Shown here piece after piece: positions 9,297 through 17,554 of a stretch of DNA of 64,000 nt. The notes under the pieces were generated by a model. It saw only the letters and a list, made by a program, of their open reading frames with translations, was not told where the DNA came from and did not search any database. The number at the start of each line of letters is the position of its first letter. Positions within the stretch are counted from its first letter, which is position 1. Source of the stretch: Dyadobacter frigoris (GTDB lineage: Bacteria; Bacteroidota; Bacteroidia; Cytophagales; Spirosomataceae); contig NZ_SZVO01000006.1 in NCBI RefSeq assembly GCF_005280585.1, positions 186,001 to 250,000 on the forward strand. Direction: 5' to 3'. Position numbers and translations under genes: made by a program.

Positions 9297-10220
9297 TCAA
9301 GACTTTGTATTTAGAGCATTATTCCGTGCGGAAGCAATTCCGGCATTGATTTCAAAACCAAAAATAAGAAGCAGAGCCAGCAGATAAAACCAGATCATCA
9401 ACGCGATCATGGTTCCGATAGAACCATACAATTTGTTGTATGAACTAAACCTTGACAGATAAAATGAAAAACCATAAGTAGCGACCAAAATTAATACAGA
9501 AGCAATCACAGATCCAATGTTGACAAAAGCATACTTCCTGCCCTGCGACGGAGCAAAACGGTAAATAATTGATATCGCCAACATCAAAGCTGCAAAACTG
9601 ACAAAATATCGCGTAAGGTTAAGCGAAGAGACAATCCAGATATCCTGTATAATATGCCAGTTACTGACAATTCCTTTGACAGCATCGCCGACGATAAGTA
9701 ATACGATCAGTAAAAACATAACCGCAACAAGAATCACGGTTAACAACAGAGCAACACCTCTTTGGGCAAGAAATCCTCTGGTTTCGAGGTCTTCATAAAC
9801 CATATCAAATGAACGCATTAAAGACATCATACCATTTGTAGATGCCACAAGAGCAAGAATAAAACCAAATGACAACACACTGTTTCTCGGTCTGCTGATG
9901 ATATCTGTAATCGTCTGGCGGGCGTCCTGATAAATTCCCCTGGGCAAAACTTCCTTTAAAATTTCAAGAATCTGGTCGTCAAGATTTTCAATAGGAATGT
10001 AGGGAACAAGTGTAAAAAGAAAAATAATTCCCGGAAAACAGGCAAGGGTTAAACTATAAGCAACCGCCGAAGCTCGCTGATCAATGTCATAACGGTGATT
10101 ATTTTTTCTAATATTGGCAAGAATGTCGTACAGGGAAATGGTTCCACGAAAAAGCATCGTCATTCGCAGCCATTCAATGAGCAGCTTGATTTGCCGGTTT
10201 TGCAACAGTTTGTCAAGCAT
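9297..10220 (-). CDS. YihY/BrkB-type inner membrane protein
   Basis: A 307-residue polytopic protein of the YihY/virulence factor BrkB family (formerly mis-called RNase BN). I choose the ATG at 10220 (MLDKLLQNRQ), 14 bases after the thioesterase stop, over a start 24 codons upstream that would overlap the thioesterase gene. The family marker DQRASAVAYSLTLACFPGII is present near residue 50. About six hydrophobic segments follow, ending in LMIWFYLLALLLIFGFEINAG, the conserved C-terminal block. The biochemical function is unknown. It is the last gene of an apparent mltG-thioesterase-YihY operon. Confidence 0.9.
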   Translation of the reverse strand: MLDKLLQNRQIKLLIEWLRMTMLFRGTISLYDILANIRKNNHRYDIDQRASAVAYSLTLACFPGIIFLFTLVPYIPIENLDDQILEILKEVLPRGIYQDARQTITDIISRPRNSVLSFGFILALVASTNGMMSLMRSFDMVYEDLETRGFLAQRGVALLLTVILVAVMFLLIVLLIVGDAVKGIVSNWHIIQDIWIVSSLNLTRYFVSFAALMLAISIIYRFAPSQGRKYAFVNIGSVIASVLILVATYGFSFYLSRFSSYNKLYGSIGTMIALMIWFYLLALLLIFGFEINAGIASARNNALNTKS

Positions 10221-10234
10221 AAAGTATTTTTTAA

Positions 10235-10651
10235 TTACGAAGTCTGAAAATAAGGGCTGAGTTTTTCTAAAAGTTTTTCCGGAGCGATACAAAGTTTAGC
10301 ATTATCCATCCTCTGGAACACCAGCGTTGTTTCCCCAACATTCAACAAAACATCTTGCTGGTTTCTGATCTCATATTCAAAAACAACCCTTGTGCCCGGT
10401 AATTTTTGCATCAAAACTTTTATCGTAAGCTCATCGTCATAACGTGCCGGTTTTATATAGCGTGACCGGTTTTCATAAACGGGCATCATAACACCCGTTT
10501 CTTCCATTTCCTTATAACTAAATCCGACGCTGCGTAAAGCTTCAACGCGCCCGATTTCATAATATCTCGCATAATTTCCGTAATATACATAACCCATTTG
10601 ATCTGTGTCAGCATAACGTACTCTTATCCCTTTGACTTCGTAAGCGAACAT
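10235..10651 (-). CDS. Hot-dog fold acyl-CoA thioesterase (YbgC/FadM-like)
   Basis: A 138-residue single hot-dog (4HBT) domain. The N-terminal block VRYADTDQMGYVYYGNYARYYE holds the catalytic Asp (DTDQMGYVYYGNY, about residue 17) and the substrate-binding Tyr residues typical of YbgC-type enzymes, which hydrolyse acyl-CoA thioesters. KPARYDDELTIKV and VFEYEIRN are the following strand blocks. It is a cytoplasmic enzyme; the preferred acyl chain is unknown. The gene lies between mltG (55 bases upstream) and a yihY-like gene (14 bases downstream), so it is likely translated from a common message. Confidence 0.9.
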   Translation of the reverse strand: MFAYEVKGIRVRYADTDQMGYVYYGNYARYYEIGRVEALRSVGFSYKEMEETGVMMPVYENRSRYIKPARYDDELTIKVLMQKLPGTRVVFEYEIRNQQDVLLNVGETTLVFQRMDNAKLCIAPEKLLEKLSPYFQTS

Positions 10652-10706
10652 TTTTATTTGATTATAAGACGTTTAGCTTCAAAATATAAAACCGCCGCCT
10701 GGAAAC

Positions 10707-11744
10707 TTACTTCATTATTTTAAGCCTGTTCAATTCTGCCTGGTACATACGGGCATTGTTCAGGTGATCTTCATAGGTTTTTGCAAAAGCGTGATAACCC
10801 GAAAGATCTGCTTTCGCGCACATGTAAAGGAAATCGTGTTTGCTGTAATTCAAAACCGCATCCAGAGAATTAAAATCCGCAACACGGATAGGGCCCGGAG
10901 GCAAGCCGATATTTACATAGGTATTATAAGGAGATTTTACACGAAGCTGCTCATTCAAAATACGTTTGATCGCAAAATCCTGTAAGGCATATTTAATCGT
11001 CGGATCTGCTTGTAATGGCATTGCAGCATTCAAACGGTTGATATACAAACCTGCTACCATCGGTCTTTCATCTACTTTTCTTGCCTGCTCTTCTTCAACA
11101 ATTGAGGCAAGAATTGAGACCTGAACAGGCGTTAAACCAATCGTTTTTGCTTTTGAAACACGTTCAGCATTCCAGTATTTTTTGTACTCGCTATGCATTC
11201 TGTCAAGGAATTTTTCCGTTCCGGTAGTCCAGAAAATGTCATAGGTATTTGGTAAAAACATGGAAACAATTGTAGCGGTATCCAATCCGTATTTTTTGCA
11301 GACTTCCTCGCTGTCCATTGCCTTGCGAAATTTATCTTCGCCAAACTCAAAACGGTTACCAATTCTTTTGATCAGGTCTTCTTTCAGTCTGATGTTATTG
11401 AAAGTAAGTTTTACAGGATCCTGAACGCCGGAAAGAAGCTTTTTAACACCTCTGTAATTGCTCGTTTCCGGTTTGATCACATACCTTCCGGGTTTTACAT
11501 TTTCGGTATATTTCAAAAGCTTGGCAACAAAGCGGAATGAAATATTATCATTGATCACTTTATGTTTGTCCAAAGAATCCAGAACAGTCTGATAAGTAGC
11601 TCCTTCAGGAATTAATAAAGCGAAACTTTCCTTGGTATCCACCTGCAAATTTGGTGTTCTGAAAATCTGCCAAAAGTAAAAAGTGAAAGTTGTTGTAAGA
11701 ATTGCAATGACTAAAAACAATCCTACTTTGAAATTACGAGACAT
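10707..11744 (-). CDS. mltG: Endolytic murein transglycosylase MltG
   Basis: A 345-residue YceG-family enzyme that cuts nascent peptidoglycan strands and so helps set glycan chain length. It has a short cytoplasmic N-terminus, one membrane segment (about residues 7-27, VGLFLVIAILTTTFTFYFW), a LysM-like region (ALLIPEGATYQTVLDSL), and the catalytic YceG domain. The catalytic Glu lies in ILASIVEEEQ. LQADPTIKYAL and SPYNTYVNIGLPPGPI are the two other diagnostic blocks. The active domain faces the periplasm. It is the first gene of a three-gene operon. The length is normal for the family. Confidence 0.95.
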   Translation of the reverse strand: MSRNFKVGLFLVIAILTTTFTFYFWQIFRTPNLQVDTKESFALLIPEGATYQTVLDSLDKHKVINDNISFRFVAKLLKYTENVKPGRYVIKPETSNYRGVKKLLSGVQDPVKLTFNNIRLKEDLIKRIGNRFEFGEDKFRKAMDSEEVCKKYGLDTATIVSMFLPNTYDIFWTTGTEKFLDRMHSEYKKYWNAERVSKAKTIGLTPVQVSILASIVEEEQARKVDERPMVAGLYINRLNAAMPLQADPTIKYALQDFAIKRILNEQLRVKSPYNTYVNIGLPPGPIRVADFNSLDAVLNYSKHDFLYMCAKADLSGYHAFAKTYEDHLNNARMYQAELNRLKIMK

Positions 11745-11818
11745 ATATTGAATACGAAGTTTTTAAAAACAACAAACCAAATCGGCAGTTGTAACAATTG
11801 ACGGTAATTATTTTTATG

Positions 11819-12901
11819 TTAATCAATTCTGTTTTCAAACGCGATATTGAAACGTTTGGCCAATTCTGACAGCGATTCTACAACAGGCGGCAAAAGTGAA
11901 ATTCCTTCAACACTTCTGATGGCTTCCATTTCGCGTTCAGGATCTCCCGGAATAATAACCGATTTCCCTTCAACCGCCCTGGCTCCTCTGAAAGCGCGGA
12001 TCCATTTATCCATATCATGTTTGAACTCATCAGCCGGCCGAAAACCATCAACACGCATAGCACCTAAAAAGTGTCCGGTACCCAAGCCAACTCCTTCATT
12101 TGCAGACATAAAACCCGCCGTTGCAAAAGGCGGAACCCACGGCCCGAAATTAGCACCCGAAAGTACACCCGAAAAAATATCAACAATCGCACCCAGGCCG
12201 TATCCTTTATGACTACCATGTTCACGATCTGAACCCAAAGGCAACAATCCTCCCCCGCTTTTCACTGCATTGGAATCTGTTGTAGGATTTCCTTCGGAAT
12301 CCTGAGCCCAGCCTAACGGAGCCGGCAAACCTTTTCTTTGCAAAATTTCAAACTTACCATAAGCAACAGCTGTTGAAGCAAAATCAGCAACAAAAGCAGG
12401 TTCCTCAAAAGCCGGAACTGCAACGGCTAACGGATTTGTACCTAATAATTTATCCAAAGAAAAAGTAGGCGTTACCAGTGGAGCAGCATTTGTCATTGTC
12501 CATCCGATCATATCTTTTTGCAGAGCCAACATCGCGTGATAACCAGCAATACCAAAATGATTTGAATTTCTGACAGAAACCCATCCAGAGCCAACCTTCT
12601 CCGCTTTTTCCATCGCAATTTCCATTGCTTTTGGTGCTACTACCAATCCCAAACCCCGGTCGCCATCCACAACAGCAGTACTTGGCGTTTCATAAACCAC
12701 TTTTACATCGGGCGTCGGATTTAATCTCCCGTTGTCATACAAACGGACATAACCGGCCAGGCGCGCGATTCCATGCGAATCTACTCCTCTTAAATCTGCA
12801 CTAATTAATACAGTGGAAGCCAAAGCTGCTTCCTCGGCCGAACATCCGATGGCCAGAAAAACTTCCTCAATGAAATGTTTTAAGTATTCAGCCTGATACA
12901 T
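11819..12901 (-). CDS. Ldh family (type-2 malate/L-lactate/ureidoglycolate dehydrogenase) oxidoreductase
   Basis: A 360-residue NAD(P)-dependent 2-hydroxyacid dehydrogenase of the Ldh_2 fold, unrelated to classical lactate dehydrogenase. The family signatures are DLRGVDSHGIARL (about 35-48, with the catalytic His), SVRNSNHFGIAGYHA (about 113-127), and the C-terminal half with DREHGSHKGYGL. Substrates in the family include malate, L-lactate, sulfolactate, ureidoglycolate and 2,3-diketo-L-gulonate; the sequence alone does not settle which applies. It stands alone next to a divergent 271-base gap. Confidence 0.9.
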   Translation of the reverse strand: MYQAEYLKHFIEEVFLAIGCSAEEAALASTVLISADLRGVDSHGIARLAGYVRLYDNGRLNPTPDVKVVYETPSTAVVDGDRGLGLVVAPKAMEIAMEKAEKVGSGWVSVRNSNHFGIAGYHAMLALQKDMIGWTMTNAAPLVTPTFSLDKLLGTNPLAVAVPAFEEPAFVADFASTAVAYGKFEILQRKGLPAPLGWAQDSEGNPTTDSNAVKSGGGLLPLGSDREHGSHKGYGLGAIVDIFSGVLSGANFGPWVPPFATAGFMSANEGVGLGTGHFLGAMRVDGFRPADEFKHDMDKWIRAFRGARAVEGKSVIIPGDPEREMEAIRSVEGISLLPPVVESLSELAKRFNIAFENRID

Positions 12902-13172
12902 ATACGTTTACTAAATGAATTGCCAATAACTTCTAAAACTCCTGCAAAATTTCGAATTTTGCGTCTTAGCGGATGCAAATATCTGCATTCATCGTCCAGC
13001 TTACAATACTTATGTATAGTGATAAGGGTTTTACTTTCCTGATCAGAATAAAAAAGCTTTTTACAATGGTCCAAATTTGAACTTAAAACCATCAAAAACC
13101 GTACTTTAAACAGGTATTAGCGGAGATTTCTACTTCCGCAAAAAATAATACGGAATGTTAGAATAAATTTTA

Positions 13173-13799
13173 ATGGAAATTAAAAATACTTTCCTCAAAC
13201 GCATACTAAGCTACTTTATACGTGGCCTGGTTCTGGTAGCTCCACTTTATGTTACCGTTATCATTATTGGAAGCGCTGTTGAGTTCCTTGATAATATTAT
13301 CCCGATCAATATTCCAATTTCCGGAAACCAGACCGTTTATCTTCCGGGCCTTGGTGTACTGATTATCCTGACCAGTATTATTCTGCTGGGTTTTGTTTTT
13401 TCAACGATTATCCCTCAGTCGTTTTTTAAATTTACCGAAAGCATCATGCGGCGCATACCGCTGGTGAGCCTGATCTATTATTCGATCAAAGATCTGGTGA
13501 TGGCTTTTGTCGGGGACAAGAAAAAATTTAATCAGCCGGTTTTGGTTACGATGTATAAAGAAACCGGAATAAAGAAAATCGGTTTTATCACGCAAACCGA
13601 TCTGAGCCATTTGCATATTCATGATCATGTGGCGGTTTACATGCCGCTTTCCTATGCGCTTTCCGGGGAATTATTTATTGTACCAACCGAAAATGTTTCC
13701 ATACTGGACGCCAAGTCTACCGATGTGATGAAAATGCTGGTATCCGGCGGGGTTTCATTGAAGGTTCCTCCACATGAAGAAGTGACAGAGGAAGAGTAA
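13173..13799 (+). CDS. DUF502 family membrane protein
   Basis: A 208-residue protein with two transmembrane segments (about 14-35 and 57-82) and a soluble C-terminal domain, as is typical of DUF502. Conserved features are RGLVLVAPLYVTV, LPGLGVLIILTSIILLGF, RIPLVSLIYYSIKDL, and a C-terminal region with PLSYALSGELFIVP. The length is normal for the family. Homologues are widespread in bacteria, archaea and plants (COV/LCV-like), and membrane trafficking or envelope roles have been suggested, but no biochemical activity is established. The start ATG at 13173 is followed directly by the basic pre-TM segment. It reads divergently from the Ldh gene. Confidence 0.9.
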   Translation: MEIKNTFLKRILSYFIRGLVLVAPLYVTVIIIGSAVEFLDNIIPINIPISGNQTVYLPGLGVLIILTSIILLGFVFSTIIPQSFFKFTESIMRRIPLVSLIYYSIKDLVMAFVGDKKKFNQPVLVTMYKETGIKKIGFITQTDLSHLHIHDHVAVYMPLSYALSGELFIVPTENVSILDAKSTDVMKMLVSGGVSLKVPPHEEVTEEE

Positions 13800-13859
13800 T
13801 CCGGCACAGGAATCCCTAACAACAATGTAATCCGATTACCCGTTTAAAGAATGATTCCT

Positions 13860-13867
13860 TATCTTTG
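13860..13867 (+). promoter_or_regulatory. -7 promoter element TATCTTTG
   Basis: An exact TAnnTTTG match, 18 bases before the ATG at 13886. It supports that ATG over the upstream in-frame TTG at 13865, which falls inside the box. Confidence 0.5.
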
Positions 13868-13885
13868 AGCCTTTCTATTTTCTTT

Positions 13886-14500
13886 ATGAGATCAGTTCTG
13901 ACATTACTAATTTTATTCATCCTGGGTAGTATCCCGGTTTGGGCACAGGATAATTACGACCCTAAAAAAGCGCTTTCAAGTGAAGAACTCTTTCTTAAAC
14001 AAAGTGGCGACAGTCGTGTAATTGGCGCTCCCGGGCAAAAATACATGGCTTTGGATGCTTCTCCGGTTCTTGGGGGCTTTCACCGTTACCGTTTTTTTCC
14101 AGGTGATAATATCAAATTCCGGATGAAAAACGAGTCCATCAAATTTAATGAAACCATCGCCAATGTAACCGATTCTGCTTTTAGCATTGCTGTAATTAAC
14201 GAAGCATTGGGACAAATGACGTATCAGTCTATTCCTTTGAAAGAAATCAAGCTGGTAAAAACACACCGCCGTATTCCTTTCATTTCTCAGGCGGCAACTT
14301 TGCTTCCATTGGCAGGATTAATTTACATAGGTGCTGATTTTTTCAACAAAGGCATTGATAACAAGCGATATACAACCGACGCTTCCACTATAATTGTTGG
14401 AGGAGCTATTATGGCTACCGGATTTATCTGTTATAAAATGACTTTTTCGACCTTAAAAATCAATGGCAGAAATAAGTTGAAAATATTAGAAACTTATTAA
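13886..14500 (+). CDS. Hypothetical exported or membrane protein
   Basis: A 204-residue protein starting at the ATG at 13886 (MRSVLTLLILF). The N-terminal 20 residues form a signal peptide ending in PVWAQ. The middle is mixed alpha/beta and contains RFFPGDNIKFRMK and TDSAFSI, resembling small beta-rich lipid- or ligand-binding modules. Two hydrophobic segments near the C-terminus (LLPLAGLIYIGADFF and STIIVGGAIMATGFI) may form a membrane hairpin. I do not recognise a named family. The upstream TTG codon would add seven residues but overlaps the promoter-like TATCTTTG. It is followed by aroA, which has its own promoter-like element. Confidence 0.7.
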   Translation: MRSVLTLLILFILGSIPVWAQDNYDPKKALSSEELFLKQSGDSRVIGAPGQKYMALDASPVLGGFHRYRFFPGDNIKFRMKNESIKFNETIANVTDSAFSIAVINEALGQMTYQSIPLKEIKLVKTHRRIPFISQAATLLPLAGLIYIGADFFNKGIDNKRYTTDASTIIVGGAIMATGFICYKMTFSTLKINGRNKLKILETY

Positions 14501-14541
14501 ATTTTAAGGCTAAAAATCTTCTGCAACACGCTGCTCACCAA

Positions 14542-14549
14542 TAATTTTG
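14542..14549 (+). promoter_or_regulatory. -7 promoter element of aroA
   Basis: TAATTTTG matches TAnnTTTG exactly and lies 19 bases before the GTG start codon of aroA at 14569. No good -33 box is seen. Confidence 0.45.
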
Positions 14550-14568
14550 AATCTGAAATAATACTATT

Positions 14569-15813
14569 GTGAAATCCATTCTTGTACATCCACCGCAAAA
14601 ACCAATTCGCGCCGAAATCAAACTGGCAGCATCTAAAAGTGAATGCAACCGTGCTTTAATTATCAATGCATTAACTGATTTTCAATGCGAGCTTTCCAAC
14701 ATTTCGGAAGCACGCGATTCTCAGACGATGTTAAGGTTGCTGAAATCTGATGATGCCGTAGCTGATGTGATCGATGCAGGTACAACAATGCGTTTCCTGA
14801 CTGCTTATTTCACCGTAACAAATCAGAAAAAACGCATGACGGGAACGCCTCGTATGTGTGAGCGTCCAATTGGAATTCTGGTTGATGCACTTAGAACATT
14901 AGGAGCTGATATTCAGTATGAAAATGTTCCCGGTTATCCGCCGACGCAGATAAATGGATTTGTTTATTCGGGTCAGAATGAATTGAAAATCCGGGGTGAT
15001 GTGAGCAGCCAATATATTTCTGCATTGCTTTTAATTGCTCCTTCTTTGCCGGATGGTTTGACAATACTTCTTGAAGGAGAAGTGGGTTCGCGTCCTTATA
15101 TTGAAATGACATTGAAACAAATGGAATATTTCGGTATCATTTATGAAGCAGATTGGGAAGCGAATCGTATCCAGGTAAAACCATCAAAATACGAGCCGAA
15201 AAATTACGCGATCGAATCGGATTGGTCCGGTGCCAGTTATTGGTACAGCATTGTTGCTTTGGCGGAAGATGCGGAAGTTGAGCTACTTGGCTTAAAGGAA
15301 AATTCACTGCAAGGCGATAGCGATATCGTAAATATCATGGCGCAACTTGGTGTTCAAAGCACGTTCACAGAACGTGGTGTGCTTTTGAAAAAAATCCCTG
15401 CTTCTGATTCAATCGCCTGGGATTTTACAAACTGCCCCGATCTCGCACAAACCGTAGCGGTTTGTTGTGCAATGAAAAATATTCACCTGACGCTTACAGG
15501 TATCGAGAGTTTAAAAATTAAAGAAACGGATCGCGTTTTCGCTCTTCAGGAAGAACTCAAAAAACTGGGTGCCGAACTGAATGAAGTTGAAACGAATCTG
15601 AAATACGAAGTTGTAAGAAAATCTGACTGGGCTGCCACTGCTGTTCCTTCTATTTTTACTTATGATGACCACCGTATGGCGCTTGCTTTTGCGCCTGTTG
15701 GTATGATTCACGACATTATCATTGAAGAACCTGGCGTTGTTGTAAAATCTTATCCGGGCTACTGGAATGACCTGGCAAAAGTGACAACCTGGGAAGAATT
15801 GCAGTTGTCCTAA
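14569..15813 (+). CDS. aroA: 3-phosphoshikimate 1-carboxyvinyltransferase (EPSP synthase)
   Basis: A 414-residue enzyme that joins shikimate 3-phosphate and phosphoenolpyruvate in chorismate synthesis. The blocks of the EPSP synthase family are present in order: KLAASKSECNRALI (phosphate-binding Lys/Ser/Arg), DAGTTMRF at about residue 66, CERPIGILVDALRTLGADI, GDVSSQYISALLL, IKETDRVFALQEELKKLGAEL, and DDHRMALAFAP near the C-terminus. The start is GTG at 14569; an in-frame stop lies 5 codons upstream and no ATG intervenes. It is transcribed alone in this region and followed by a strong inverted repeat (15821-15866). Confidence 0.97.
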   Translation: MKSILVHPPQKPIRAEIKLAASKSECNRALIINALTDFQCELSNISEARDSQTMLRLLKSDDAVADVIDAGTTMRFLTAYFTVTNQKKRMTGTPRMCERPIGILVDALRTLGADIQYENVPGYPPTQINGFVYSGQNELKIRGDVSSQYISALLLIAPSLPDGLTILLEGEVGSRPYIEMTLKQMEYFGIIYEADWEANRIQVKPSKYEPKNYAIESDWSGASYWYSIVALAEDAEVELLGLKENSLQGDSDIVNIMAQLGVQSTFTERGVLLKKIPASDSIAWDFTNCPDLAQTVAVCCAMKNIHLTLTGIESLKIKETDRVFALQEELKKLGAELNEVETNLKYEVVRKSDWAATAVPSIFTYDDHRMALAFAPVGMIHDIIIEEPGVVVKSYPGYWNDLAKVTTWEELQLS

Positions 15814-15820
15814 TATAAGT

Positions 15821-15866
15821 GAGGCCGTTATGTTATTCTGAAAATTGTAACTAGCTTAACGGCCTC
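15821..15866. repeat. GC-rich inverted repeat downstream of aroA
   Basis: Perfect 10-bp arms GAGGCCGTTA (15821-15830) and TAACGGCCTC (15857-15866) with a 26-base AT-rich loop. No U-run follows on either strand, so it is not a standard intrinsic terminator. Confidence 0.7.
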
Positions 15867-15887
15867 GCACACCACATTTAAAAATTT

Positions 15888-17480
15888 ATGACTGCTTTTT
15901 TTGACTTTTTTGCCTCTGTGCCAATCTGGGCATATATTCTTATTATCCTTGTCGTTTTCGCCCTTCGGGATATCCTTCAAAAGAAACACACCATTCAGCA
16001 TAATTTTCCTCTTCTGGGTCACTTTCGGTATATGATCGAGCAGATCGGACCGGAGTTGAGACAATATATTGTTGCCAACAACAGAGAAGAATTACCTTTC
16101 AATCGTCGCCAGCGCTCCTGGATTTATGCGTCTTCCAAAAAGGAAAACAACTATCAGGGCTTCGGTTCGGATCAGGATATGAATGAGGCTGGTTTTGTAT
16201 TTATTAAACCGGCGATGTTACCTTATAAATTGCCGCTGACTCATCCGCATCACGCGGCAAACGGAAAAGATCCCAATCATTATACAATTCCTTCGGCAAA
16301 AGTGATCGGCGCTTATCATAAACGCAGACGTCCTTACCGGCCACATTCGGTTGTTAACGTCAGTGCGATGAGTTACGGTTCTTTGTCGGCAAGAGCGATT
16401 GAATCGCTGAATAAAGGTTCGCTGCAATTCGGGAACTATCATAATACAGGCGAAGGCGGACTTTCTCCATATCACCGTTTTGGTGCTGATGTGGTCTTCA
16501 ATATGGGTACTTCTTACTTTGGGGTGCGTGATCATGAAGGAAATTTTGTAATGGAAAAACTGGTCAGAATGACACAAACAAATCCGTTTGTCAGATTGAT
16601 CGAACTAAAACTTTCGCAAGGTGCAAAACCTGGAAAAGGCGGTGTATTACCCGGAAGTAAAATAACCGCGGAAATTGCAGAAATCCGTCAGGTTCCGATG
16701 GGAAAAGATGTGGTTTCTCCACCTTACCACAGTACTTTTTCTGATGTGCATGGCATGGTTGATTTTATCGAACAAATGGCCGAAAAAACCGGTTTACCCG
16801 TTGGAATAAAGGCAGCCATAGGAAAAATAGATATGTGGGAACAGCTGGCAGATCTGATGGTAGCAACCGGAAAAGGTCCCGATTTCATTACGATTGATGG
16901 TGGTGAAGGCGGAACCGGAGCAGCACCTCCTTCTTTTGCTGACCATGTGGCTTTGCCATTTGTCTACGGATTCAGCACGATTTACAAAATTTTCCAGGCA
17001 AGGAATCTTACTGATAAAATCACTTTTATCGCTTCCGGAAAACTCGGACTTCCTGCGCAAGCGATCATGGCTTTTTGTATGGGTGCTGATATTGTGAATG
17101 TTGCGAGAGAAGCAATGATGTCGATCGGCTGTATCCAGGCGCAGGCTTGTCATACAAACCGCTGTCCAACCGGGATAACAACCAATAATAAATGGCTGGA
17201 AGCCGGCCTTGATCCTACGTTAAAAAGCGAACGTTTCCATAATTATATGAAAACGCTGGCAAAAGAAATTATCGAAATCACCAATGCCGCCGGCTATGAA
17301 CATCCTTGTCAGCTGGGTATGGACGACATTGATATTTCCATGGGCGACAATAATGTTACCCGTTCACTCGCGCAAAATTACGGTTATTTGAAAACGCCGG
17401 TTCCATATAAAAATATTCAGGAACTGCTTGATTGTTCAAATTTGGGAGGAAAAAATGCACCGGTAGAAAGTATTGCTTAA
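15888..17480 (+). CDS. FMN-binding glutamate synthase family protein, membrane-anchored
   Basis: A 530-residue protein with one N-terminal membrane segment (about residues 10-28, WAYILIILVVFAL) followed by the FMN-binding alpha/beta barrel of the glutamate synthase large subunit. Typical blocks are VNVSAMSYGSLSARAIESL, NTGEGGLSPYH, KPGKGGVLPGSKI, FITIDGGEGGTGAAPPSF, and the Fe-S segment CIQAQACHTNRCPTG, which has the C-x5-C-x4-C spacing of the [3Fe-4S] site. The amidotransferase domain and the C-terminal beta-helix of GltB are absent, so it cannot use glutamine as classical GOGAT does. Stand-alone proteins of this type have been proposed as oxidoreductases of unknown substrate. No partner NADPH subunit lies nearby. 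Confidence 0.9.
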   Translation: MTAFFDFFASVPIWAYILIILVVFALRDILQKKHTIQHNFPLLGHFRYMIEQIGPELRQYIVANNREELPFNRRQRSWIYASSKKENNYQGFGSDQDMNEAGFVFIKPAMLPYKLPLTHPHHAANGKDPNHYTIPSAKVIGAYHKRRRPYRPHSVVNVSAMSYGSLSARAIESLNKGSLQFGNYHNTGEGGLSPYHRFGADVVFNMGTSYFGVRDHEGNFVMEKLVRMTQTNPFVRLIELKLSQGAKPGKGGVLPGSKITAEIAEIRQVPMGKDVVSPPYHSTFSDVHGMVDFIEQMAEKTGLPVGIKAAIGKIDMWEQLADLMVATGKGPDFITIDGGEGGTGAAPPSFADHVALPFVYGFSTIYKIFQARNLTDKITFIASGKLGLPAQAIMAFCMGADIVNVAREAMMSIGCIQAQACHTNRCPTGITTNNKWLEAGLDPTLKSERFHNYMKTLAKEIIEITNAAGYEHPCQLGMDDIDISMGDNNVTRSLAQNYGYLKTPVPYKNIQELLDCSNLGGKNAPVESIA

Positions 17481-17554
17481 ATTGGGCAACACTTCGGGAT
17501 ATTCAGGCGTATGATTTGATAAAAAGAAGTGATTCTCAACAAATGCTGTGAAAA

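Noticed and set aside
12880..13095. A 71-codon minus-strand frame upstream of the Ldh gene
   Set aside because: It overlaps the Ldh start by 22 bases, has no recognisable domain and lacks a promoter match.
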